Shown here piece by piece: positions 54,576 through 64,000 of a DNA stretch of 64,000 nt (its first letter is position 1; each line of letters starts with the position of its first letter). The translations under genes and the position numbers were made by a program. Source of the stretch: Rosistilla carotiformis. GTDB lineage: Bacteria; Planctomycetota; Planctomycetia; Pirellulales; Pirellulaceae. The stretch covers positions 5,805,411 through 5,869,410 of the forward strand of contig NZ_CP036348.1 of the NCBI RefSeq assembly GCF_007753095.1. The letters run 5' to 3'. The notes beneath the pieces are model-generated. The model had not been told where the DNA came from. It was given only the letters and a program-made list of their open reading frames with translations, and made no database searches.

Positions 54576-55090
54576 CGCCTTAGTCCCTTAAAGAATGATT
54601 TACGTACACGACCGTACAGGTACTTCGGCGAGGTTGAGCGTACGAAGTCGCCGCCCAAATCCTGCCACCTAACACGGGAGCCAATGTCTTCATTGGCGGC
54701 GTACATCGCTACCAAGCTGCATCGTCTCGGCACTCGATCTACCAATGCTATTTGCAGATCGGGGGGGGAAGCAGAACGTAGTTGTAAGACGTCGCAAGAC
54801 CCGTGTGACTACAACCATGCAAGCTAGTAGAGACTCTCTGTTCATCTATGTTGATGTCGGATTTGGGGTAGCCCACAGTCAACGACCTACAGACGCCCTC
54901 GGTCAGCTGCAGGCCGGCGCATATGCCTGCCCAAATATCTCACATAAACGTTACGACCCGAAACGATCGCACTATCGTTGCGCAGCCGAACTTGCGGTGA
55001 CGATCATCCCTCCAACTCCGGAAAGTTCTACGACGCGACGATTTTCGTACGCCCACGTGCAGTTTTCCATCTAACACAGGCGATGTCACG
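54576..55090. other. Intergenic region, 515 bp
   Basis: Divergent promoters for the barrel protein and the lipoprotein are expected here. An open plus-strand frame (54745-55074) lacks protein-like features. No repeats or terminators were identified. Confidence 0.45.
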
Positions 55091-55735
55091 ATGATTGTTT
55101 CCCAGCGACTACTATGGATCGCATTGGTGTGCCTGACATGTAACGCAGCAGGATGCCGGTTACCCGCTGCGAAGACGGTGGCATCACCCGAGTCGGAAGT
55201 CGCGCCGACCGCCACGACTCGGATAACTTACAGCACGGCGTCGGATCGTCTGAATCTCGCAGGCGGCGCGGCAACAACGCTACTGGCAGCTCACGGCCAC
55301 GCGTCACAGATGGTGCTGCCAAATATGACACGCAGCACAATGCAAATTCAGTACCCCCATCCGTCAGGGACTGCCGAGTCGGCTCAAGTTACATTAATTA
55401 CACATCTCGACGATGATGAAACCGCCAGCGTGCCAACGATGCTCGCAAGTTTTGCGTCGCAACACCCCGATTCACCTCGATCCGATCGTCGAGTCGTGGA
55501 TGTCGTAACGCTTGACATTCCTGCTTGGCAAGCCGTGGCACTGCGGAACCAATTACAGCAACAGAAGTTCTTTCGTCGTTCGCGAGTACTCAACGCCGAA
55601 GTCGAACTGGCCGTGGATGAACCCAGCGGTCGCTTCGGCAAGTCGTTTCACTCAGTCCCAGAATTTGATGCTTTGTTGCTGCGAGCCGCTATGGAAGGAC
55701 GGCAGTTGCGTCCCAATCCCAATCCCCAAATCTAA
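55091..55735 (+). CDS. Hypothetical lipoprotein
   Basis: 214-residue protein with a lipoprotein signal MIVSQRLLWIALVCLTCNAAGC (lipobox AAGC). The central part is low in hydrophobicity, with an acidic LITHLDDDETAS run and a helical C-terminal stretch (VTLDIPAWQAVALRNQLQQQKFFRRSRVLNAEVELAVDEP). No family recognised. Its codon usage is less GC-biased than the core genes of the window. Confidence 0.6.
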   Translation: MIVSQRLLWIALVCLTCNAAGCRLPAAKTVASPESEVAPTATTRITYSTASDRLNLAGGAATTLLAAHGHASQMVLPNMTRSTMQIQYPHPSGTAESAQVTLITHLDDDETASVPTMLASFASQHPDSPRSDRRVVDVVTLDIPAWQAVALRNQLQQQKFFRRSRVLNAEVELAVDEPSGRFGKSFHSVPEFDALLLRAAMEGRQLRPNPNPQI

Positions 55736-55853
55736 GCCGTTACCAAAGCCCGTGAATCGAATAAGTTGGGGCAGGAGGGGACATCCACAAAATGATCGCC
55801 TTCCCAACGAGCAAAAAGAGGTGGGCAGGACTCTTCTTATTGCGCAAGCTGCG

Positions 55854-56018
55854 ATGTCCCAGGTAATGACGAGCTTGCCAAGTTTCTGGATCGTTTGGGG
55901 CACATTGAATCTGATCGCGTTAACTCTTTTGATCCTGACGCTCTTGGCGATCCTCGCCTTTGCTCTCATCGGTGGCGCAGCATTCGACTCGTTTCGCTCC
56001 TCTTTTCCGATGGGCTGA
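55854..56018 (+). CDS. Possible small single-pass membrane protein
   Basis: 54-residue frame starting MSQVMTSLPSFW with one strong transmembrane segment (LIALTLLILTLLAILAFALIGG) and a short polar C-terminus. No family is recognised and no clear ribosome-binding site is seen, but the long uninterrupted hydrophobic run is unusual for chance sequence here. Confidence 0.35.
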   Translation: MSQVMTSLPSFWIVWGTLNLIALTLLILTLLAILAFALIGGAAFDSFRSSFPMG

Positions 56019-56143
56019 TCCGCTGGTGTTGTGGCTAGCCGCCCAACTCGTGCTGCAGGTTCGATTCACCGTCAACAACGGCGGTCTATCGCCCGACCGA
56101 ATTGACAAGCACCCGGCGTGTTTTGGTTCGAGGACCACGCGGG

Positions 56144-56173
56144 AATTGATTTGTGATTTGCGACCAACGACAC
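56144..56173. repeat. Dispersed repeat, copy B (30 bp core)
   Basis: Second copy of the 30-bp core at 52948-52977, differing at two positions. It lies 158 bp before the sulfatase start. Confidence 0.7.
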
Positions 56174-56330
56174 TATTGGGTCGCAAGGTCTGTTTGTCTG
56201 AGGCTCGGGGATGTGGCGAGTTGGCGGCGCGATGGGGGTGGCATGCCTCATCGATCTGCCGCGCGAGAGTGACTTGCGGAATCGAGCCGTCGCTTGCTCC
56301 CGATCGATCCAAAACTCTAAGGGGTTCGGT

Positions 56331-58121
<1,791 letters not shown>

Positions 58122-58139
58122 AATCAGAGCGGGCCGACG

Positions 58140-58907
58140 TTACGTCAGTGGGATTCGCATCCCGTCGTAGGCGAGGTTGATTCCCGGCGGCAGTTTGGCG
58201 TCGTCGATGTCGTGATCCAATTCGTGGCAGATGTGCGTCAGGTAGGTCTGCTTGGCTCCCGTTTTGCGAGCGACTTCGATCGCTTGATCGACGCTAAAGT
58301 GCGTCGCGTGAGGCGTGTAGCGGAGGGCGTCGATGATCAACACATCGAGCCCTTCCAGCAGCGGCCAGCTCTCGTCTGGGATCTCGTTGGTGTCGGTGCA
58401 ATAGGCGACGTTGCCGACGCGAAAGCCCAAAACATCGAAGTGCGGCCCGTGACGCAAGCGGATCGGCGTCACTGTCGACCCCAAAACGTCAAACGGTTCC
58501 AGCCCGATCTGCAGCATCGTCAGCGACGGGCGAGCTCCGGGATGCGTGTCGTCGCGGTCGGCGAAGGCGTAGTCGAAGGCGGCGTAGATCCGCTTTTGAA
58601 CCAGCGGTTCGCTGTAGATCGGGATCGGATGACCAACATAAAAAGGGAACAGCCGCAGGTCGTCGAGACCATATAAATGGTCGGCGTGTTCGTGGGTGTA
58701 AGCGACCGCGTGAACCAGCCCGATCCGCTCGCGGAGCAATTGTTCGCGAAGATCGGGGGGGGTGTCGATCAACAGATTCCCCTCGGGCAACCCCAAGATG
58801 ACCGAACATCGGGTCCGATTGTTCTTCGGATTCGAGCTCTGACAGACGTCGCATCCACAACCGATCGCGGGAACCCCGACGCTGGTTCCGGTTCCCAGCA
58901 TGATCAT
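58140..58907 (-). CDS. PhnP-like MBL-fold metal-dependent hydrolase
   Basis: 255-residue hydrolase. I chose the ATG at 58907 because the first strand MIMLGTGTSVGVPAIGC aligns with the start of PhnP; GTG 58946 and TTG 59003 are alternatives. Features: the zinc-binding Cys cluster CGCDVCQS, THEHADHLYGLDDLR (HxHxDH), IRLRHGPHFDVLGFRVGN, CTDTNEIPDESW, LIIDALRY and the terminal THICHELDHD. PhnP is a cyclic phosphodiesterase of phosphonate breakdown, but broad homologues exist and no C-P lyase genes are present, so the role is open. It converges on the sulfatase, 18 bp apart. Confidence 0.87.
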   Translation of the reverse strand: MIMLGTGTSVGVPAIGCGCDVCQSSNPKNNRTRCSVILGLPEGNLLIDTPPDLREQLLRERIGLVHAVAYTHEHADHLYGLDDLRLFPFYVGHPIPIYSEPLVQKRIYAAFDYAFADRDDTHPGARPSLTMLQIGLEPFDVLGSTVTPIRLRHGPHFDVLGFRVGNVAYCTDTNEIPDESWPLLEGLDVLIIDALRYTPHATHFSVDQAIEVARKTGAKQTYLTHICHELDHDIDDAKLPPGINLAYDGMRIPLT

Positions 58908-59209
58908 CTGGCCCGAAAAGTCGGTGGAGACCAGTTTCTTTTTCACGAAAGTGACCAAAAAATTGAGCGATCGAGGAGGACGAAACACGCTGAATCGTTG
59001 CAATTCGCAAGCCTAACCGGGTTTGCTCTCGGCTCCAACCGGGATCGCCCCCGCTTTCTCAACGCCGAACCGCAACGATTTGCTAAAACCCACTATACGT
59101 TTTGCGTGCTTTTTGCCATACTTCTGCGTTCTGAATCGACAAAAACAACTGCCCGCGGTGGGCGACACGAACAAACGTTAATAGATAAGAATTGGTACGG
59201 AGTAGATCT

Positions 59210-60121
59210 GTGTACAAAAATTTCGCAGCACAGGGTTTAGGGATTTCGGGTCGCCAAAGTGAATTGATCGAGCTGGCACTCACCTACGGCTTCCGTGGAC
59301 TGGACATCGATCTGAGCGACATGTACCGCCGCGTTCAACGCAGCGACTTCGATCGCGCAGCGCGCTTCCTGCATGCCGCCGATGTCGTCGTGAGTGGTTT
59401 TGATGTTCCCGTCAATCTCGATGCCGACGACGACGCCTTTGCCGCTCAAGTCGCTCAGTTGCATCCAGCGGCCGAAGTCGCGGGCAAATTGAACGCCAAG
59501 GTCGGCAGCATCGTCGTCCCTGCGGCAACCGATCGTTTGCCCTACCACGAGTACTTCGAAGCGATCACCAAGCGTTTGAATCAAATCGCCGAGTGCTTGG
59601 CTGGCCAGAACATCCAATTGGCCGTCGGTTTCCAAGCCGCTTCGGAATTGGCTGAAGGCAAGCAGTTCGAATTCATCCGCAATGTCGAAGGCTTCCTGCC
59701 ACTGGTGAAAGGTGCTGGTGACAATATCGGCTTCCTGATCGACACTTTCAATTGGTTTGCTGGTGGCGGAACGCTGGAGGAATTGACCGCGTTGAAGCCA
59801 GAGAAAATCACTTCCGTTCGCCTGTCGGGCATCTCCGAAGAAGCCGACGCTGCAGCGATCAAGCGTGCCGACCGCACGTTGCCAGAAATCTGTGAAGCAA
59901 TCGACTTTGTCGCAATCGCCAAGCACCTGGTTTCGATCAAATACAGCGGTCCTGTTTCGGCATACTCCGCCCCCGGCAACGTCCGTGGTGGAACGCGGGA
60001 AACCGTTGGCAACAAGGCGCAAGAAGCGTTGGATGCGATCTTCATCGGTGCGGGTCTGACCGTGGCACCTCGTCCCATGGACACCATCTCGGACATCGTT
60101 GTCGACATGATGATGGAATAA
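59210..60121 (+). CDS. Sugar phosphate isomerase/epimerase-like TIM-barrel protein
   Basis: 303-residue protein of the xylose-isomerase-like TIM-barrel superfamily. GTG 59210 has GGAG 8 bases upstream; an upstream TTG at 59192 is less likely. Barrel strands and loops: GLGISGRQSELIELALTYGFRGLDIDLSDM, LNAKVGSIVVPAATD, GQNIQLAVGFQAAS, DNIGFLIDTFNWFAGGG, ITSVRLSG. Metal-ligand Glu/Asp/His positions are not all clear, so activity is not assured. It begins a same-strand run with an M20 amidohydrolase (16 bp on) and a YbdK-type ligase. Confidence 0.78.
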   Translation: MYKNFAAQGLGISGRQSELIELALTYGFRGLDIDLSDMYRRVQRSDFDRAARFLHAADVVVSGFDVPVNLDADDDAFAAQVAQLHPAAEVAGKLNAKVGSIVVPAATDRLPYHEYFEAITKRLNQIAECLAGQNIQLAVGFQAASELAEGKQFEFIRNVEGFLPLVKGAGDNIGFLIDTFNWFAGGGTLEELTALKPEKITSVRLSGISEEADAAAIKRADRTLPEICEAIDFVAIAKHLVSIKYSGPVSAYSAPGNVRGGTRETVGNKAQEALDAIFIGAGLTVAPRPMDTISDIVVDMMME

Positions 60122-60137
60122 ACCCCTTAGAGACAAC

Positions 60138-61376
60138 GTGGAATCCAAGGCACCGCAGCAATCCGCCGCCTGGATAGGGCCGCTTGAATCCGCCGTTGAA
60201 GAGTCGCTTGATGGGCTGTTCAAGCTGCGGCGTTATTTGCACCAACACCCGGAACTTTCGGGTGAAGAGTTCGAAACGACGACCCACGTTGCCCGGCTGA
60301 TCGAAGGGCTCCCGCTTCCGCTGAGAATCGCGGATCAACGCCGCGGCCTTACTTGCGAATTGCTCGCCCCCGATGCGGCAAGCAATCTACCTCGATTGGC
60401 GCTGCGAGCGGACATCGACGCGCTGCCGATCCAAGACGCCAAGCAGGTCGATTACCACAGCACCCGCGACGGCGTCATGCACGGGTGCGGTCACGACGTC
60501 CACACGACGATGCTCTACGGAGCGTTGCGCGTGCTTCACCAAATGGCGTCGCGCGATCAATTGCCTTGGCCGATCGCCGTGCGTGGCATCTTCCAACCCG
60601 CCGAAGAGACCGCTGTCGGCGCGCGGTACATGATCCTGAACCAGGCATTGCATGATGTCGCGGCGATCATCGGAATCCATTGCGACCCCAGTCGCAGTGT
60701 CGGCCGGATCGGAATTAGCCCCGGCCCGCTGACAGCGAATTGCGACATGTTTAAGGTCAAGTTTCGGGGGCGTGGCGGCCACGGCGCTCGACCTCATCAA
60801 ACGATCGACCCCATTGATGCGGCAACGCAGTGGGTGCAATCGGTCTACCGTTCGGTCTCCCGCGCGTTCGATCCCCACGAAGCGACGGTGATCTCGATTG
60901 GCCGCTTTGAAGCGGGCAATAAAGCGAATGTGATCCCCGACCACGCCGTTCTCGAAGGAACGTTGCGTACGTTCCATTCCGGCGCACGGGCCTCGGCTCT
61001 GGAGACGATCGCCAAGATCAGCGAAGCATTGACCATGGCGACAGGCTGCCTGGTCGACTTTGAACTCGGCTTTTCCGCGCCAGCAGTCGTCAACGATCCT
61101 CACCTGGTCGACGTTGTCACCCACGCGGCACAGCAAACCCTGGGCGATCACGCGGTTGAACCGATCCCCCGTCCCAGCATGGGAAGCGAAGACTTTTCTT
61201 ATTACCTGGAGCACATTCCCGGCGCGATGTTCCGGTTGGGAACGTGTAGCGAACAAATCGGGCAAGAGCCGCTGCATTCGCCCCATTTCGATATCGACCA
61301 ACGAGCGATCGCCGGTGGTGTACGATTATTAGCAGCGACGGTGATCGAATATTTTGATCCCCATCGCAACGGCTGA
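60138..61376 (+). CDS. M20 family metal-dependent amidohydrolase
   Basis: 412-residue amidohydrolase of the hippurate/IAA-amino-acid hydrolase type. GTG start. The metal site is in HGCGHDVHTTMLYGALRVL and FQPAEETAVGARYM; other blocks are RRYLHQHPELSGEEFETT, LALRADIDALPIQD, GGHGARPHQTIDPIDAA and MGSEDFSYYLEHIPGAMFRLG. It should cleave an N-acyl amino acid or related amide. Gap to the upstream TIM-barrel gene is 16 bp. Confidence 0.93.
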   Translation: MESKAPQQSAAWIGPLESAVEESLDGLFKLRRYLHQHPELSGEEFETTTHVARLIEGLPLPLRIADQRRGLTCELLAPDAASNLPRLALRADIDALPIQDAKQVDYHSTRDGVMHGCGHDVHTTMLYGALRVLHQMASRDQLPWPIAVRGIFQPAEETAVGARYMILNQALHDVAAIIGIHCDPSRSVGRIGISPGPLTANCDMFKVKFRGRGGHGARPHQTIDPIDAATQWVQSVYRSVSRAFDPHEATVISIGRFEAGNKANVIPDHAVLEGTLRTFHSGARASALETIAKISEALTMATGCLVDFELGFSAPAVVNDPHLVDVVTHAAQQTLGDHAVEPIPRPSMGSEDFSYYLEHIPGAMFRLGTCSEQIGQEPLHSPHFDIDQRAIAGGVRLLAATVIEYFDPHRNG

Positions 61377-61480
61377 CAATCCTCGCTGGCTCTCACGAAC
61401 CTCGCAGCGGACGTTTGCTGGCGAAGCCACGATGGTGTCGGATCAACCATAAAACCTCGCGTTCCAGAGGACAGTCTCCG

Positions 61481-62599
61481 ATGGGTAAATTGCACTTCAA
61501 CGGCAACGATTCGAAGACGATCGGCGTCGAAATCGAACTCGCATTAGTCGACGCCCAAACGTTTGCGTTGGCCAACCGATCGGACGAACTCATCAATCGT
61601 CTCCCCCCTGAATTTGCCGGTCAGTACAAACCCGAACTGATGCAAAATTGCGTCGAGATCAACACGGGTGTCTGCGAGACCGTAGCCCAAGTACGCCAGG
61701 ACTTGGCCGGCAAAACCAAGGTGCTGGAATCGACAGCCGAGGCGTTGGGTATGCGGTTGTGGTGGGGATCGACGCATCCGTTCAGCCACTGGCGCGATCA
61801 AGTGATCACCCCAACCGAACGGTACCAAAACCTGGTCGTCCTGCTGGAAGAGATGGCCCGGCGGATGGCGACCTTCGGACTGCATGTCCATATCGGCGTC
61901 GATTCGGGAGACAAAGCGGTGATGATCTGCGACCGGATCATGCAGCACTTGCCGACCCTGTTGGCCCTCAGTTGCAGCAGTCCGTACTGGGAGGATCGCG
62001 ATACCGGGCTGCATTCTCATCGCTCCAAGATCATGGAAGGGCTGCCGACCGCTGGCCTGCCGACGCTGATGCGGAACTGGAGCGAATACGTTTGGTTGGT
62101 CAACCACATGATCGAAACCGGGTTCATCAATTCGATCCGCGAGATCTGGTGGGACGTTCGTCCACACCATAATTTTGGCACCGTCGAGGTTCGCGTCTGC
62201 GATATGCCTGGCAGCATGGACGATGTTTGCGCGTTGTCGGCGCTGATCCAGTGCCTGGTCAAACAGCTGTCGGACGAGATCGACGAGGGGACCTACCAAT
62301 TCGATTGCCATCCGATGATGGTCCAACAGAACAAATGGCGAGCCGCGCGCTATGGGATCGATGCCGGGCTGGTGAACACCTACAGCTACGAAGTCCAACC
62401 AGTGGTCGAGGTGGCCGACAGCTTGGCGACGTGGCTCAAACCGATCGCCCAAGAATTGGGCTGCGAGGACGAACTGGCAGAGATTTCCAGGGTCGCTCGA
62501 GGCCCCAGCTGGGCCCAACGACAGCGAGATCTATTCGAACTCAGCGGCGACAAAAAAGAGGTCGTCCGCGTTCTAACCGATCAATCGCGGCTCGCCTGA
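61481..62599 (+). CDS. ybdK: YbdK-type carboxylate-amine ligase (GCS2 family)
   Basis: 372-residue ATP-dependent ligase of the glutamate-cysteine ligase 2 family. ATG 61481 follows AGAGGACAG. The N-terminal TIGVEIELALVDAQTFALANRSDEL and LMQNCVEINTGVCETVAQV are the metal/ATP region; MRLWWGSTHPFSHWRDQ, LHVHIGVDSGDKAV, ALSCSSPYWEDRDTGLHSHRSK and NFGTVEVRVCDMPGSMDDVCAL are family blocks. It makes a gamma-glutamyl or similar amide bond; in many bacteria the true substrate is not glutathione. It is about 100 bp after the M20 gene. Confidence 0.9.
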   Translation: MGKLHFNGNDSKTIGVEIELALVDAQTFALANRSDELINRLPPEFAGQYKPELMQNCVEINTGVCETVAQVRQDLAGKTKVLESTAEALGMRLWWGSTHPFSHWRDQVITPTERYQNLVVLLEEMARRMATFGLHVHIGVDSGDKAVMICDRIMQHLPTLLALSCSSPYWEDRDTGLHSHRSKIMEGLPTAGLPTLMRNWSEYVWLVNHMIETGFINSIREIWWDVRPHHNFGTVEVRVCDMPGSMDDVCALSALIQCLVKQLSDEIDEGTYQFDCHPMMVQQNKWRAARYGIDAGLVNTYSYEVQPVVEVADSLATWLKPIAQELGCEDELAEISRVARGPSWAQRQRDLFELSGDKKEVVRVLTDQSRLA

Positions 62600-62621
62600 A
62601 TCGGCCGCCGCACGGCTCCGC

Positions 62622-63146
62622 TTACTGAACCGGTTGTTGCCAATTCAGCGGAGAGGTCGATGGTTTTGGCGCCGGCGGATCATCTTGCATTCCCGCATAC
62701 TGAGCGGTGCTGGTTGCCGGTTGTGGCGTCGGAGCAAAATTGGATGCGGGCGTGGACAAAGGAACGGGCTGCCTAGCTTCGGCAAATCCGCGGAAACCGC
62801 CCAACTCGCCACCATTCGTCTGAACACTGGCCGTTGGTTGGGCTGCACTATTGCGATCGACAAACGATGACTGAACGACGCCGCTGCCCACAGCCCCGCT
62901 GCCGACGGCGGCGTTGTTGCTGGCCAAACTGACTGTCGACGCACTAGCTGCCGCGTTGGCTTGACCGGCTACCGGTTGCCCTTTGTAGTAGCGATCGGGA
63001 ATCGGATAGCTGCCCGTTGCCGGCGGGGGCACGCGGCTTGGCGTGAGCGCCGTCATCGGATTGGGGATCGGCGTCCCTTGACGGCAGCCTGTGGCCAGGG
63101 CCACAAACGCAAGCAAGGCTACAAGTGATTTGGTTTGTTGACGCAT
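62622..63146 (-). CDS. Hypothetical Pro/Ala/Ser-rich lipoprotein
   Basis: 174-residue protein with a lipoprotein signal (MRQQTKSLVALLAFVALATGC, lipobox ATGC); the frame upstream to 63236 is not signal-like. The mature chain is low complexity and probably disordered (TALTPSRVPPPATGSYPIP, ASASTVSLASNNAAVGSGA), ending in APKPSTSPLNWQQPVQ. No domain is recognised. It converges on ybdK. Confidence 0.65.
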   Translation of the reverse strand: MRQQTKSLVALLAFVALATGCRQGTPIPNPMTALTPSRVPPPATGSYPIPDRYYKGQPVAGQANAAASASTVSLASNNAAVGSGAVGSGVVQSSFVDRNSAAQPTASVQTNGGELGGFRGFAEARQPVPLSTPASNFAPTPQPATSTAQYAGMQDDPPAPKPSTSPLNWQQPVQ

Positions 63147-63376
63147 TGCAATCAAGTCACATTTGGATTGAACATCTCTCGAATACCCATTCTCCCACGC
63201 TTTCTGCGGGAACTTGCGATCCACCCTACCAAGCATTTTGGTGGGACGTACAGATCAATTCCCGGGAAAACCCGTTCGGGCAAGCCGAGTTGTCTGTGCT
63301 TTTGATAGCGGTAGCGTCCAGCAGCGAAACACGCCCACGGACACAAAGGGGCCCAACGTCCCATCGGCTTCGTCGG

Positions 63377-63712
63377 TTAGCCCACCAATGTCAACTCACG
63401 CTGACAAGTGTCAACCGGAAGTGACACCCAGGGAGTCGCGATTTCATGCGGGATCATCAGGTCCAGCCTGCGGCCGTCCACGGTAAGCGAGAGCTGAGTT
63501 TGGGCAAACGCGGATTGCTGGCGTCCCAACGATTGCGTGACGCGAATCGCTAACTGAACCGCGTGATAGGACGCGGCTACCGCGTGAACCACAGCGGTTT
63601 CCGCATCGACCTCCAACGAAATCGGTCGGACCGAGCCATGCGTTTGAGCGATCAATTCCGCACTGTATTCGTTCCGCCACTGGTTCTCTCGACTCCATTG
63701 CTCCAAAATCAT
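63377..63712 (-). CDS. Hypothetical protein
   Basis: 111-residue soluble protein. ATG 63712 (GTG 63718 is an alternative) with CAGGGAC upstream. Two halves: a polar N-terminal part (EQWSRENQWRNEYSAELIAQ) and a hydrophobic-strand core (ISLEVDAETAVVHAVAASYHAVQLAIRV, TQLSLTVDGRRLDLMIP). No known family. It lies between the lipoprotein and the Fis-type regulator on the same strand. Confidence 0.55.
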   Translation of the reverse strand: MILEQWSRENQWRNEYSAELIAQTHGSVRPISLEVDAETAVVHAVAASYHAVQLAIRVTQSLGRQQSAFAQTQLSLTVDGRRLDLMIPHEIATPWVSLPVDTCQRELTLVG

Positions 63713-63807
63713 CGGCACCGTCCCTGTCAGAAGTACGCAAAAAAGAAGTTACGACCATCAACAGAGCAAGCGGGGTGCCATTGGCTGTATCCACCGATCA
63801 AAACGGT

Positions 63808-64000
63808 CTATCTGCGATAATCCGCCGCAGCGATCCCATGCTTCTTCAGCAGCTTGTGCATCCCCTGGCGCGACAGCCCCGCTTGCTGAGCCGCCTGCGA
63901 AATGTTGCCTGCATGTTTCTCTAGCAACGAAGAGAGGTAGGCATGTTCGGCGTTTTCGATAGCTTCATCTCGCGATGAATTCTCCAGTCCCGACACGCTA
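63808..64000 (-). CDS. C-terminal Fis-type HTH of a transcription regulator, cut by window
   Basis: The minus strand is open from 64000 with no start codon required inside the window. It encodes [53 protein letters not shown], the Fis-family DNA-binding domain that ends NtrC-type sigma-54 activators ([14 protein letters not shown]-like). Its effector and AAA domains must lie to the right of the window. Confidence 0.8.
   Translation of the reverse strand, partial: SVSGLENSSRDEAIENAEHAYLSSLLEKHAGNISQAAQQAGLSRQGMHKLLKKHGIAAADYRR

Larger units (their letters stand above)
55736..56330. other. Intergenic region with repeat copy, 595 bp
   Basis: Holds a possible 54-residue membrane protein (55854-56018) and copy B of the dispersed repeat. 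AAGGGGT before 56331 serves as ribosome-binding site of the sulfatase. Upstream in-frame ATG/other starts of the sulfatase reading into this stretch look non-coding. Confidence 0.45.

Noticed and set aside
54745-55074. Plus-strand frame of 109 codons before the lipoprotein
   Set aside because: No ribosome-binding site, no domain, and an overlapping minus-strand frame is equally open.

Overview
The window looks like part of a planctomycete chromosome, close to the Rhodopirellula/Rosistilla group. The evidence is the gene content: a paired PSCyt1/DUF1549/DUF1553 protein and DUF1501 protein, two multi-copy DUF1080 proteins, two formylglycine-type sulfatases, a PQQ-type dehydrogenase with several haem c motifs, a DUF1207 outer-membrane protein, many secreted or Tat-exported proteins, and loosely spaced genes with long high-GC antisense ORFs. 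No rRNA, tRNA, CRISPR array or intact prophage was seen. The taxonomic placement is an inference from family content, not from a search.

Layout. 1-3.3 kb (minus): an operon of a dihaem cytochrome c lipoprotein, haem A synthase and haem O synthase (cut by the left edge), which supplies haem for a cytochrome oxidase. 3.7-5.6 kb: a redoxin / cytochrome c / copper type II monooxygenase / EF-hand fusion. 5.8-14.5 kb: LptF/G permease, DUF1080 protein, class III nucleotide cyclase, galE, Dabb protein, sulfatase, methyltransferase. 14.7-24.9 kb: beta-propeller dihaem protein, AAA-less M41 protease, zinc-ribbon protein, methyltransferase, diguanylate cyclase and stand-alone receiver-like protein (divergent, with a hairpin array between them), cardiolipin synthase, EamA-like permease, rnk and nhaA. 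25.9-29.4 kb: a less GC-rich pair of translationally coupled genes, a secretin-like protein and a DUF1207 protein. 29.7-40.8 kb: a plus-strand run of secreted catabolic and redox proteins. 41.1-45.8 kb: triple DUF1080 protein and PhoD-like phosphatase with a LamG domain. 45.9-49.3 kb: a small phosphonate module (PhnX plus iron alcohol dehydrogenase) with a divergent XRE-cupin regulator. 49.4-52.8 kb: PQQ-repeat propeller, UPF0316 protein, nitrilase-family amidase. 52.9-56.3 kb: a repeat-rich island with a decayed REP-associated transposase, a 155-bp inverted repeat, dispersed repeats, a beta-barrel protein and a lipoprotein. 56.3-64 kb: second sulfatase, PhnP-like hydrolase, a TIM-barrel / M20 amidohydrolase / YbdK run, a lipoprotein, a hypothetical protein and the C-terminus of a Fis-type regulator cut by the right edge.

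Much of the window encodes periplasmic or surface degradation and electron transfer (sulfatases, DUF1080 proteins, PQQ-type dehydrogenase, haem proteins, CocE/S15 hydrolase), plus c-di-GMP/cNMP signalling and phosphonate use. The most unusual items are the copper monooxygenase fusion, the secretin-like/DUF1207 pair, the hairpin array at 19.4 kb, and the RAYT remnant next to a repeat that recurs 36 kb away. Sequence identity was judged by eye; family names rest on recognised motifs and remembered family consensus, not on database searches.
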